Shown: positions 44,758-53,109 of the stretch, in pieces | Position numbering within the stretch: position 1 is the stretch's first letter | Layout of the letters: every line of letters starts with the position of its first letter | NCBI RefSeq assembly: GCF_900112985.1 | Contig: NZ_FONS01000004.1 | Coordinates: 310,001-374,000, forward strand | Source: Pedobacter antarcticus | Lineage (GTDB): Bacteria; Bacteroidota; Bacteroidia; Sphingobacteriales; Sphingobacteriaceae | Length of the DNA stretch: 64,000 nucleotides | Reading direction: 5' to 3' | Translations under genes and position numbers: made by a program | Notes under the pieces: generated by a model | Told to the model about the DNA's origin: nothing | What the model saw: only the letters and a program-made list of their open reading frames with translations | Database searches by the model: none

Positions 44758-44791
44758 AAAAACCCGGTAATCATTAGATTATCGGGTTTTT
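44758..44791. terminator. Bidirectional terminator, GNAT gene / small gene
   Basis: AAAACCCGGTAATC / GATTATCGGGTTTT stem (one mismatched or wobble position) with short loop, A-run before and T-run after it. It lies between convergent stops. Confidence 0.85.
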
Positions 44792-44841
44792 GATATTTTT
44801 ATTTTGCAGAGGACCACCAGGATTATTCCCGATGAACCGAA

Positions 44842-45162
44842 TTATAGAATAGTGTTTGTAACCAGAATAGTTTTAACCATTGCGGCCATCAGCACCTCTT
44901 TATATTTTAAGAATTTACTTTGGCGATCTTCATCTTCTTCACTCACTTTAAGCGACTTTTTGAATTCTTTTACCTGTTGTAAATCATTGATATATAGTTC
45001 GTTGAAGTTCTCAGGGTCTTTGTTTTTTAATATCCTAATTGTATGCGAATATTGTTCATATATATCCGTTATAACGGCAAGACTTCTATCATCATAAATC
45101 GTCAGACCAGTAATTTTTGCCGACAGCTTTTCAAGCTTTCCTCTTTCTTTTGCGTAACCCAT
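44842..45162 (-). CDS. Hypothetical protein
   Basis: A 106-residue soluble, charged, mostly alpha-helical protein with coiled-coil-like stretches (residues 28-85: YEQYSHTIRILKNKDP, QQVKEFKKSLKVSEEDEDRQ). The C-terminus is hydrophobic (MAAMVKTILVTNTIL). I recognise no family. An overlapping plus-strand frame at 44804-45097 is a shadow; the minus-strand frame has a typical protein composition and the ATG start. Confidence 0.55.
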   Translation of the reverse strand: MGYAKERGKLEKLSAKITGLTIYDDRSLAVITDIYEQYSHTIRILKNKDPENFNELYINDLQQVKEFKKSLKVSEEDEDRQSKFLKYKEVLMAAMVKTILVTNTIL

Positions 45163-45223
45163 ATTGCCGCTAAGGTACAGTTTTTTCTATATCTGCCAGC
45201 AATCTGATAACAGAACTATCAAA

Positions 45224-46363
45224 TTAGATTGTATACCCCTGGCGTTCGATATCTATTAATTCAATCTTTTTACCCATCTTCTTTTGGATTACCTCGAAAT
45301 GATGTAACTCATTCTGGCTCACGAGGGAGATCGCCTCACCAGGTGCCTGGGCACGACCGGTCCTGCCAATTCTATGAATATAGTCTTTAGGCGACCGTGG
45401 CAATTCGTAATTTATTACAAACGGAAGAAAATTGATATCAATGCCTCTTGCCATTAAATCGGTTGCTACAAGAACACTGATTTTGCCTGATTTAAAGTGA
45501 GATAATGCTTCAGTTCTGGCCCCCTGACTTTTTTTACTGTGAATAGCTTTTGCATCAATATTATTTTTACGCAGCTTATTAACGATTACATCGACCTGAT
45601 GAACTGAAGAGGCAAATACAAGGACCTGTTTCATTTCATGATGACTGATAAGACGACGTAAAAAAGGACCCTTTTTCTCTTCTTGAACCAAGTAGGCTGT
45701 CTGATGTATAAGATCCAGTGACTCTTGTTCGGCTTCGATCTCTATAATCACAGGCTCATGCAATAAGATCTGATGAATATTTTTAAGATCATTACTCAGC
45801 GTGGCCGATAGCAATATATTTTGACGCTTTGCAGGTAGAAGAGCTATAATTTTATTCACTTCTTCCTTAAATCCAAGATTAAGCATTTTATCTGCTTCAT
45901 CGAGAACCAGAGTTTCGATAGCTGAAAGGTGGACGGAATTTGAGTCTACTAATTCCAATAGCCTTCCCGGGGTTGCAACAAGTATATTTACACCTTGCAT
46001 GGCCATCATTTGGGGGTTAATTGAAACGCCTCCGTATACAGCCAGTGTTTTGATGGGTTCGGGAATTGCTTTACTGAAAAGCTTAAAAACATCCTTTACC
46101 TGTTCTGCAAGTTCGCGTGTGGGTACTAAAACCAATACATTTGCATGGCGGTTTTTCACACCCAGTGAATGCTGTAAATTCATTAGCAGGGGCAAAACGT
46201 AACCAGCTGTTTTTCCAGAACCGGTTTTAGCGATGCCTAATACATCTTTTTTATCTAGTATCGCTGGTATAGCTGTTGCTTGTATAGGAGTAGGAATGGT
46301 GAAATTCTGATCTGATAATGTTTTCAATAAAGCGCATGACAGACCCAGGGACTCAAAAGACAT
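45224..46363 (-). CDS. DEAD-box RNA helicase
   Basis: A 379-residue ATP-dependent RNA helicase with all core motifs: Q-motif (FTIPTPIQATAIPAI), I (AKTGSGKT), Ia (VPTRELAEQ), II (DEAD), III (SAT), and VI (HRIGRTGR). It lacks a long C-terminal extension and thus resembles RhlE/CsdA-core forms. It likely serves cold adaptation, ribosome assembly or mRNA turnover. The start at 46363 (MSFESLG) is where homologues begin; the 18 upstream codons are in frame but hydrophobic and unlikely. Confidence 0.93.
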   Translation of the reverse strand: MSFESLGLSCALLKTLSDQNFTIPTPIQATAIPAILDKKDVLGIAKTGSGKTAGYVLPLLMNLQHSLGVKNRHANVLVLVPTRELAEQVKDVFKLFSKAIPEPIKTLAVYGGVSINPQMMAMQGVNILVATPGRLLELVDSNSVHLSAIETLVLDEADKMLNLGFKEEVNKIIALLPAKRQNILLSATLSNDLKNIHQILLHEPVIIEIEAEQESLDLIHQTAYLVQEEKKGPFLRRLISHHEMKQVLVFASSVHQVDVIVNKLRKNNIDAKAIHSKKSQGARTEALSHFKSGKISVLVATDLMARGIDINFLPFVINYELPRSPKDYIHRIGRTGRAQAPGEAISLVSQNELHHFEVIQKKMGKKIELIDIERQGYTI

Positions 46364-46401
46364 ATTTTTAGTTTTTATGCAAAAGTATACAAAAATCGCC
46401 A

Positions 46402-47970
46402 TCAGGCAGATAAACACTGTTTATAATCTGGAGTAATTTTGGTTGCTTTTTTTCGTATAAATATCAAAGCCATTAAAGATGCAGTATATCCGAGTACAGC
46501 CGAAATTTTCATAATTACATTGTAGGAGTTTATAAAACCGGCCTGATACGCTTTCTTGATTTTTTGTCCCTCAGTTAAAGTAAAACCTTCAGGTACACTT
46601 GCGTTTCCAAGGTTAGCTGCCTGAGCTATTATAGTTTGTTTTTGCTGCAGGTCAAATGTGTCCGTCTTAATCTCTTTCTGCAGAGCTGCAGAAAATAAAA
46701 GTACGGCTACAGAACCCAGAACTGCATTTGCGAAAACACCAGCTATCCTTGAGACAGCATTATTAACGCCAGATGCGGTGCCGCTAAGGTTGTCGCTTAC
46801 AGAGCCCATAACCGCCGCAGTAAGCGGAGCGACGGTGAGGGACATCCCAAAACCGAAAACAAGGATACCAGGGAAAAAGGAAGTCCAGTAATCAGAGGCA
46901 CCACTGGTCTGCCCGATAAAAGAGAGTAACAGTAACCCCGTTCCCGCTAAAAAAGGGCCTGAGATAAGAAATATCCTTGGTCCGTATTTGTCTGCCAGGC
47001 TGCCTGCATAACGCGCATTAATTACCATAAAAAAAGTAAATGGCAGAAAGGTCAGACCCGACTCCAGTTGTGTATAACCTTGTACCTGGACCATATTTAG
47101 TGAGATAAATAACATACCTGTACCAAGGCCTGCATAAAGGAAAAAGGTGAGCAGATTTGTTCCGCTAAAAATGAGATTACTAAATAAACTTAAAGGCATC
47201 ATTGGGTGGCTGCTTTTACGTTCTATCCCAATAAAAGCGAACAGAAATACAATTCCGCCTGCAATTGAACCGAAGCTCTGAAGATGAATGAAACCAACCG
47301 CCGGCAGACGCAGGAATCCAAAAGTTAACATTGCCAGCCCGGCAGCGATAGTAATGGCCCCATAGAAATCGAGTCCTGTGTGCGCCGTTTCCTCTTTGCT
47401 CTCGCTAACTTTTGAAGTCAGAAAGAAAAGTACGATAAGGCCAATAGGGACATTAATAAAAAAAATGTAGCGCCATAAACCAGCATCTGCCAGCGCGCCT
47501 CCCAGTGCGGGTCCTCCCATGGTAACTAAGGTGGTTGCCGCAGACCAGGTTCCAATTGCTTTTCCCCTTTCTTTTTCATTGATTGAAGAAGAAATTAAAG
47601 ATAAACTTCCTGGAATCATTAATGCGCCGCCAATTCCCTGGATTAGCCTGAAGATGATCAGCATAGTTGCACCAGATGAAAATCCACAGGCAACAGAACC
47701 CAGAATGAAGATAAATATGCCGGTCATGAATACTTTTTTGCGTCCCAATTTGTCGCCCAGAGTACCGCCGATTAAAATGAGCGAGGCCAGCATCAATAAA
47801 TAAGCGTTTAATATCCAAAAGAGATCCGGACCCGAAGCCTTTAAGTTCTTCTGTAATGAGGGAAGGATTACATTGAGTGCAGTAGCATCTATAAAAGCCA
47901 TTGCGGAAGCCATTATGGTACAGACCATAACCCATTTACCTTGGGAACTTCGAAGTGCTACTGTAGCCAT
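46402..47970 (-). CDS. MFS drug efflux transporter, DHA2 type
   Basis: A 522-residue, 14-helix major facilitator superfamily pump of the DHA2 (EmrB/QacA) family. Motif A is GDKLGRKKVFM near residue 72, motif C lies around GTWSAATTLVTMGGPALGG, and FRLIQGIGGALMIPGS is typical. It would extrude drugs or other amphiphiles by proton antiport. It is followed after 38 bases by the helicase gene, same strand. No TetR or HlyD partner is present. Confidence 0.9.
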   Translation of the reverse strand: MATVALRSSQGKWVMVCTIMASAMAFIDATALNVILPSLQKNLKASGPDLFWILNAYLLMLASLILIGGTLGDKLGRKKVFMTGIFIFILGSVACGFSSGATMLIIFRLIQGIGGALMIPGSLSLISSSINEKERGKAIGTWSAATTLVTMGGPALGGALADAGLWRYIFFINVPIGLIVLFFLTSKVSESKEETAHTGLDFYGAITIAAGLAMLTFGFLRLPAVGFIHLQSFGSIAGGIVFLFAFIGIERKSSHPMMPLSLFSNLIFSGTNLLTFFLYAGLGTGMLFISLNMVQVQGYTQLESGLTFLPFTFFMVINARYAGSLADKYGPRIFLISGPFLAGTGLLLLSFIGQTSGASDYWTSFFPGILVFGFGMSLTVAPLTAAVMGSVSDNLSGTASGVNNAVSRIAGVFANAVLGSVAVLLFSAALQKEIKTDTFDLQQKQTIIAQAANLGNASVPEGFTLTEGQKIKKAYQAGFINSYNVIMKISAVLGYTASLMALIFIRKKATKITPDYKQCLSA

Positions 47971-48172
47971 AAAATCGGTTTTTTTATGATTTAAGAAAGC
48001 TCAAAATGTCGAGTACATTTAAATTTAACTAATTGTCCCGATGAATACATCATTTCATACGCTTTACACTGACAAAACAAAGTTACCAGTCCAATCTTTT
48101 ATTTTTGGCGTGGCTTGACCCTGATAGTCAGAAATCTTAATGGGAGCGGAGCCTTCCTAAAATGATTAGATT

Positions 48173-48706
48173 ATGAAAATAACTTTTATACGACATTCCA
48201 AAGTATTATTTAATTGGGACAAATTTTATAATGCAGATTCATTCGTATCTGCCTGCAAGGAGTATGATAACTCACCTGTGCAGTCCGGCGAAAAATTGAA
48301 AATAGAAAAACAACCTGTTTACATCAGTAGCTTAATAAGAACGGAACAAACCAGTAATAACTTGTTTCAGAAAGAAATTGAAGTCATAGCAACAGCGCTT
48401 TTAAACGAAATTCCTATAAAGCCATTCATTCGTACAAAATTGCGACTACCAATTTTTTTATGGATGGTCCTCGGCAGATTGCAGTGGTATTTTAATTCTT
48501 CAAATCAACCAGAGACGAAAAGGAGTTCTCAGGCACGTATAAATCAATTTTTAGATCATATTCTGAGTGAGAATCAAAACTGTATTATAATAGGACATGG
48601 TTTTTACTTTGCTCAGATGGTTGGTGAGATGAAAAAAAGAGATTTTACCGGAAATATGAATAAAAGATTAAAAAATGAAGAATTGAGGGAGTTTAAAGCC
48701 TATTAA
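48173..48706 (+). CDS. Histidine phosphatase superfamily protein
   Basis: A 177-residue protein of the phosphoglycerate-mutase-like histidine phosphatase fold. The N-terminal catalytic motif is FIRHSKV (RHS rather than the more usual RHG), the second Arg is in SSLIRTEQTS, and the second His is in IIIGHGFYF. Substrate unknown. It converges on the broken serine hydrolase; their stops abut at 48706/48707. Confidence 0.8.
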   Translation: MKITFIRHSKVLFNWDKFYNADSFVSACKEYDNSPVQSGEKLKIEKQPVYISSLIRTEQTSNNLFQKEIEVIATALLNEIPIKPFIRTKLRLPIFLWMVLGRLQWYFNSSNQPETKRSSQARINQFLDHILSENQNCIIIGHGFYFAQMVGEMKKRDFTGNMNKRLKNEELREFKAY

Positions 48707-50080
48707 TCAGCGGCTGAAATACCTTTCATTAGAATAAACGCCAAGCACGGCGCCATGGTCCTTTTTCACAGAAAAGGACCTCAACATTGTTCTGAAATTA
48801 ATTAGCCCTGTACTATCTGATAACATGTATAACTGCCCTTTCAAATTGCCCCAGGAAACTTTGCCTTTTTTATTTATTTCCATATAACCCGATCTTTCGC
48901 CGCCTTTGTAAATACCAGCATATTTTTCGTCCATTGGTATTTTGACGCGCATTGCTTCATTAACTTTTTTTGTCTCTTTCAGATCCGAGTCGAAATTTTG
49001 CTTCAGCGATACCAGATTGGCTTTGAGGATGCTGTCTTTATTTTTTTTATTCAAAATTGAATTATAGAGGTAATTTGCAACCAAATGGGGCAAGCCGTCG
49101 TTCCCACCCTAATCCGTATCCATATCTCCCATATGACTGATATCTGTTACTTTGTACTACAATTGGAGATCGGGCAAACATTAATTGCTTGTTACTTAAC
49201 AATCCTGGAGTAGAATCTCCATCACTCAGGAAAAATTGAAGATATTTCAGTAAATCATCTACAGTACTTAAATGCCCCCCTGCAGCTGACATTGAATTAT
49301 CTGCCTTGTCAAATACACTTGTTTGTTTCCCTTCTGAGTCGTCAATTACATAACTAAGATAATGCGGATTCACTTTGGAAATATAGGCAGTTGTGGAATG
49401 CATGCCTAAGGGCTTAAAAACTTCATTGGCCATAACCTGCTGCCAGGGTTTACCAGTCTGCCTTTCCACTATCAAAGCATAAATAACAGAACCTAAATTG
49501 GAATAATAAAAGCTGGTATCTGGCAGGGCAGTAGTATATTTTTCTTAATGCCATGCGTATGGGTAATCAGGGACGCAATGGTAATTTGATCGGGATGTAT
49601 ATTTTTATCCTCAAAATTCAGCTCTGGCAAATAATCCGCGAGGGTTCGATCCAGTTTTATAATTCCTTTATGATCTAGAACCGCTGCCAGCGTACCCGTT
49701 AATGATTTAGATGTCGATGCAAGATAAATTTGAGAATGGTCAGAGAAGGCAGTCTTTTTCTCCGGGTTGGAATAACCATAGTTCTTTTTTAGAAAAACCT
49801 GGCCGTCTTTTACAACCCCTAAAGTTAAATTGATGGCATTGTTGCCAAAGGATTGTTGAACCTGGTTAAGTAATACGTCTAATGAGTCGCTTAAATTCCG
49901 GGCTTCTTTGTTTTGGCAGTAATCGCAGCGAGATGTATCTCCAGGAAGTTGTCTGACTGTGATAAAAGCAGTCAGAGAAGAAATTATAATGAAGTATATA
50001 AAAAAAAGTAAAATGGATGGTAGCCTCCTGGATTTTTTAAGCGGGTTCATGAATTTTGGGTTTAAAATGCGGTATGGCAT
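48707..50080 (-). pseudogene. Serine hydrolase, class C beta-lactamase fold, disrupted
   Basis: Three consecutive frames make one protein. The N-terminal frame (49493-50080) has a hydrophobic leader, a CDYC motif and the nucleophile STSK. It breaks after THTHGIKK in an A-run near 49540-49550, and the next frame (49062-49530) continues TTALPDTSFYYSNLGSVIYA, giving the YxN motif. That frame ends near GYGYGLGWE, and the third (48707-49093) starts at NDGLPHLVANYLYNS. Family members have about 30-40 residues between these, including the KTG-equivalent HGG motif; they are missing. Hence one small indel plus a deletion of roughly 100 bases. The tail resembles the C-terminal domain of secreted relatives. 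Not functional as it stands. Confidence 0.85.
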
Positions 50081-50167
50081 CTAAGACCCTAAATCAGGGA
50101 AACAGGTTACAATGAAAATAATAACAGTTTAATTTTAACGTTGCTGTTATCTTCAGGCAGGAGTGCC

Positions 50168-50419
50168 TTAATTATTGAGATTACGGGATTTTATTTCAGA
50201 ATTTACCTGGCTTAATTTGATAAAACCTGGGAACATGCTCAGAAAGAAAATAGGGATGAATGTAATTAGTGACATATTGTGTTTGGCAATACTCAGATAC
50301 AAGATTACGCTGGAGAGGATTAGCATTACAATACTCGTTGCAATTAGTATTCCACGTGTTGATTTTTTTTGCTTATTTAGTTCATCCAGAGTTAATTCAG
50401 ATAGTATATTTTTTTTCAT
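50168..50419 (-). CDS. Small two-helix membrane protein
   Basis: An 83-residue protein with two membrane helices (about 23-43 and 51-67) between charged ends: MKKNILSELTLDELNKQKK at the start and SQVNSEIKSRNLNN at the end. Proteins of this kind in Bacteroidota are often labelled 'redox-active disulfide protein 2', but it contains no Cys, so that label should not be taken literally. Function unknown. Confidence 0.6.
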   Translation of the reverse strand: MKKNILSELTLDELNKQKKSTRGILIATSIVMLILSSVILYLSIAKHNMSLITFIPIFFLSMFPGFIKLSQVNSEIKSRNLNN

Positions 50420-50571
50420 GGAATATGCAATTAAAGGTTTACAACATCATAACTCAACTATAAATTTATAAAAAATCAACTATTTATAAAAAATTTTTAA
50501 GCTAAAACTTCTATTGAGGATTTATATAAGATCTTTGATAAACTTTTAAATTTTTAAGACACCTTTTTGTT

Positions 50572-51165
50572 ATGAGCGATTCCGAGGAAACTATCACCCA
50601 CGAAGACAAAACATTTACTGATATTAATTACGCAGAAAAACGTCTGGCTAACCGGGAATTCATCGGTTGTGAATTTGTAAACTGCGACTTTTCTAAAAGT
50701 GATTTAAGCCATAATGATTTTATGGACTGTCATTTTAAGCAATGCAATTTTTCATTGACCATTGTCACCGGTACTGGATTTAAAGATGCTGTATTCACGG
50801 GGTGTAAAATATTAGGTATTGACTTTTCAAAGTGTAATAAATTCCTTTTTTCCTTCCGTTTCGAACAAAGCCATCTGGACTATTCGACTTTTTACGGTGT
50901 TAAACTTAGAAAGACCACTTTTACAGACTGTTCTCTTAAAGAGACCGACTTTGAAGAGGCTGATTTAACGTCTAGTACTTTTCACAATTGCGACCTTTCA
51001 GGAGCGACCTTTGTCCGGTCAATTTTAGAGAAGGCAGATTTCCGGACGGCCAGGAATTTCAGCTTAGATCCTGCGGTCAATAAGATAAAACAGGCAAAAT
51101 TCTCAGCGCTAAATTTAGCTGGATTGCTATATCAGTTTAATCTTGATATTGAGTATGAAGGATGA
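50572..51165 (+). CDS. Pentapeptide-repeat protein
   Basis: A 197-residue right-handed beta-helix protein built of A(D/N)LxX-type pentapeptides, for example CEFVNCDFSKSDLSHNDFMD, SKCNKFLFSFRFEQ and ADLTSSTFHNCDLSGATFV. A non-repeat stretch near residues 165-190 may be a dimer-like cap. It resembles Qnr/McbG-type proteins, which protect DNA gyrase, but many pentapeptide proteins have other or unknown roles. It is cytosolic and stands alone. Confidence 0.85.
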   Translation: MSDSEETITHEDKTFTDINYAEKRLANREFIGCEFVNCDFSKSDLSHNDFMDCHFKQCNFSLTIVTGTGFKDAVFTGCKILGIDFSKCNKFLFSFRFEQSHLDYSTFYGVKLRKTTFTDCSLKETDFEEADLTSSTFHNCDLSGATFVRSILEKADFRTARNFSLDPAVNKIKQAKFSALNLAGLLYQFNLDIEYEG

Positions 51166-51279
51166 AAACCTTATCATCGGGCCCACCTGTTAAACGCTAC
51201 AATTTAACTTTAATTAATTAAGGGTTGTGCCGGTACGCCATTTCCTGTAGTTTTGGGCGAAATGGTTAATCAAATCTAA

Positions 51280-51876
51280 ATGGCTGTATATAAATTATCA
51301 GGCGATCTCCAGTTGGTCGATCTTTTAAAGCAAGATGATGAAGCCGCTTTTACAGAAATTTATCACCGCTACGCTGAGAAATTGGTTGGATTTGCAAGTT
51401 CTAAACTGTACCATCTTGATGATCCGCGTGACATCATTCATGACCTCTTTGTGAAATTATGGGAGGAAAGGAAATCATTAAAGGTAGACCGGAGTTTAGA
51501 AGCTTATTTATTCACAATGGTTCGTTACCGCATTATTGACAAAATCAGAAAGAATATCACTCACGAAGATTATTCTGAAATGATACTCGCTTTACATATA
51601 AGTTTAGAATCAGAAATTGAACAACAAATTGCTGCGAAAGAACTAAAACTACGGATAGGAAATTCGTTAGAAGAACTCTCCCCAAGAGTGAAAGAGATTT
51701 ATCATTTAAGTCGTGAAGAAAACCTGAGTATCACTGAAATCGCCGGTAAATTACAGCTCTCCGAACAAACAGTGAAAAACCAGCTGACCTCTGCATTAAA
51801 GCATTTACGAAGGGTTTTAACCTGTCTGTTCTGTCTCTGTGTCATCGCTTTGGTATCCGCATTAATCTTCCAATAA
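51280..51876 (+). CDS. ECF RNA polymerase sigma factor (sigma-70 family)
   Basis: A 198-residue ECF sigma factor. Region 2 is at about 20-85 (FTEIYHRYAEKLVGFASSKL then DPRDIIHDLFVKLWEE) and region 4 at about 120-175 (LSPRVKEIYHLSREENLSIT then LQLSEQTVKNQLTSALKHL). A hydrophobic C-terminal tail of about 20 residues (LFCLCVIALVSALIF) is unusual for a soluble factor and common in this Bacteroidota group. It begins the signalling unit sigma-FecR-receptor. Confidence 0.93.
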   Translation: MAVYKLSGDLQLVDLLKQDDEAAFTEIYHRYAEKLVGFASSKLYHLDDPRDIIHDLFVKLWEERKSLKVDRSLEAYLFTMVRYRIIDKIRKNITHEDYSEMILALHISLESEIEQQIAAKELKLRIGNSLEELSPRVKEIYHLSREENLSITEIAGKLQLSEQTVKNQLTSALKHLRRVLTCLFCLCVIALVSALIFQ

Positions 51877-51950
51877 AATTTATTAAAAATATTTTATTTA
51901 GGCATAGTACTAAATGGCGGTTCAAACGGCTATTGCTCAAATCCGATAAA

Positions 51951-52937
51951 ATGAACCGCGATAATATCGAAGCTTTAATAGTCCGTTATCTTAATAAGGA
52001 AACTTCTGCAGAAGAAAATCTGCTCGTCGAAAAATGGCTGGCAGATAACGGAAATGCCGATCCGGATTGGCAAAAGTTAGATCGAACAGATAAAGACCAG
52101 TGGCTTTCAGACGTGCTTGTTGAGATTAAAGACACGATTAAGCAGAACTCACCCCAGGTTATACCATTGGCTTCGAGGAAATACCTTTGGTACAAAATTG
52201 CAGGTGTGGCGGCGGTATTAATCGTTAGTTTCAGTCTATATCTAGGCTGGCCATTATTGGAGAACCAAATCCTGTCAGGAAGTTTAGCTTCAATATCCAT
52301 CCCTGACCACCAGCAAAAGCAGATAACTCTTGCAGACGGTACTACCGTTTGGTTAAATGCGGGCGCTGAACTCAGATATCCCAAAGTTTTTAACGACGAT
52401 TCAAGAGAGGTCTACCTTTCAGGAGAAGCTTATTTCGATGTGCAGCATGATGCGGCCAAACCATTTCTAATCCACACTGGCGATGTGGTCACCAGGGTGC
52501 TTGGAACTGCTTTTAATATTAAAGAAGATAAAAAAAAGCACACCTTGGAAGTTACCGTAACCAGAGGTAAAGTCAGCGTAGCTGATGACGGTAAACTGCT
52601 AAGCATTCTTACGGCTAACCAACAGATAAGCCTTGATCTACTGAGCAGAAAGGCCGCTGAAAAAACAGTTGATGCCAGATCCGTTATTGCATGGCAGGAG
52701 AATGATATGCTCTTTGACGATGTAACATTTGCTGAGGCAGCGACACAGCTGGAGCAGCATTTTCATGTGAAGATTACTTTTAAGAATGATAAACTGAAAG
52801 ATTGCCGGTTTAGCGGTACCGCATTAAAGGGCGATAAGCTGGATGATATTCTTGACGTGATATGTGGCTTCAATAATTCAACCTGGCAGAGGTCTTCCCG
52901 CAATCATATAACTATCAATGGCGAAGGCTGTAATTAA
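51951..52937 (+). CDS. FecR-family anti-sigma factor
   Basis: A 328-residue anti-sigma factor. The N-terminal cytoplasmic segment (1-80) is followed by a helix at about 82-102 (WYKIAGVAAVLIVSFSLYLG), and the FecR domain at about 115-230 with LADGTTVWLNAGAELRYP, GEAYFDVQH and VTRVLGTAFNIKED. The DUF4974 C-terminal domain follows (DDVTFAEAATQLEQHFHVK). The ATG at 51951 is chosen over an upstream TTG. It should bind the sigma factor from 51280 and receive the signal from the STN domain of the downstream receptor. Confidence 0.9.
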   Translation: MNRDNIEALIVRYLNKETSAEENLLVEKWLADNGNADPDWQKLDRTDKDQWLSDVLVEIKDTIKQNSPQVIPLASRKYLWYKIAGVAAVLIVSFSLYLGWPLLENQILSGSLASISIPDHQQKQITLADGTTVWLNAGAELRYPKVFNDDSREVYLSGEAYFDVQHDAAKPFLIHTGDVVTRVLGTAFNIKEDKKKHTLEVTVTRGKVSVADDGKLLSILTANQQISLDLLSRKAAEKTVDARSVIAWQENDMLFDDVTFAEAATQLEQHFHVKITFKNDKLKDCRFSGTALKGDKLDDILDVICGFNNSTWQRSSRNHITINGEGCN

Positions 52938-53022
52938 CCGTAGTTAAGAAAAATATATAATGAATAACGACTAAGCTATATATATCCTGAAATGCTTCCA
53001 GGAGGCAGGTTCAGTTAAAAAG

Positions 53023-53071
53023 CCTGTAAACCGACGGCCATCGGTCTACAGGTATCCCGGAGTTTCCGGGG
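53023..53071 (+). promoter_or_regulatory. Leader stem-loops before the TonB-receptor gene
   Basis: CCTGTA-ACCGA / TCGGT-TACAGG (53023-53052) and CCCGGA-GTT-TCCGGG (53056-53070) form two consecutive hairpins in the 172-base gap after fecR. No T-run follows either. They could be sigma-dependent leader or mRNA stability elements. Confidence 0.4.
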
Positions 53072-53109
53072 CTTTAAATAATGGGAATCACTTAAAACAT
53101 TTTAAAATT

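Noticed and set aside
44804..45097. Plus-strand open frame opposite the hypothetical gene at 44842-45162
   Set aside because: The minus-strand frame has a proper ATG and a charged helical composition, and the plus-strand frame runs from the terminator without a plausible start.
50572..51165. Quinolone-resistance (Qnr) assignment for the pentapeptide-repeat protein
   Set aside because: Pentapeptide repeats alone do not show gyrase protection, and Qnr-specific loops could not be identified.
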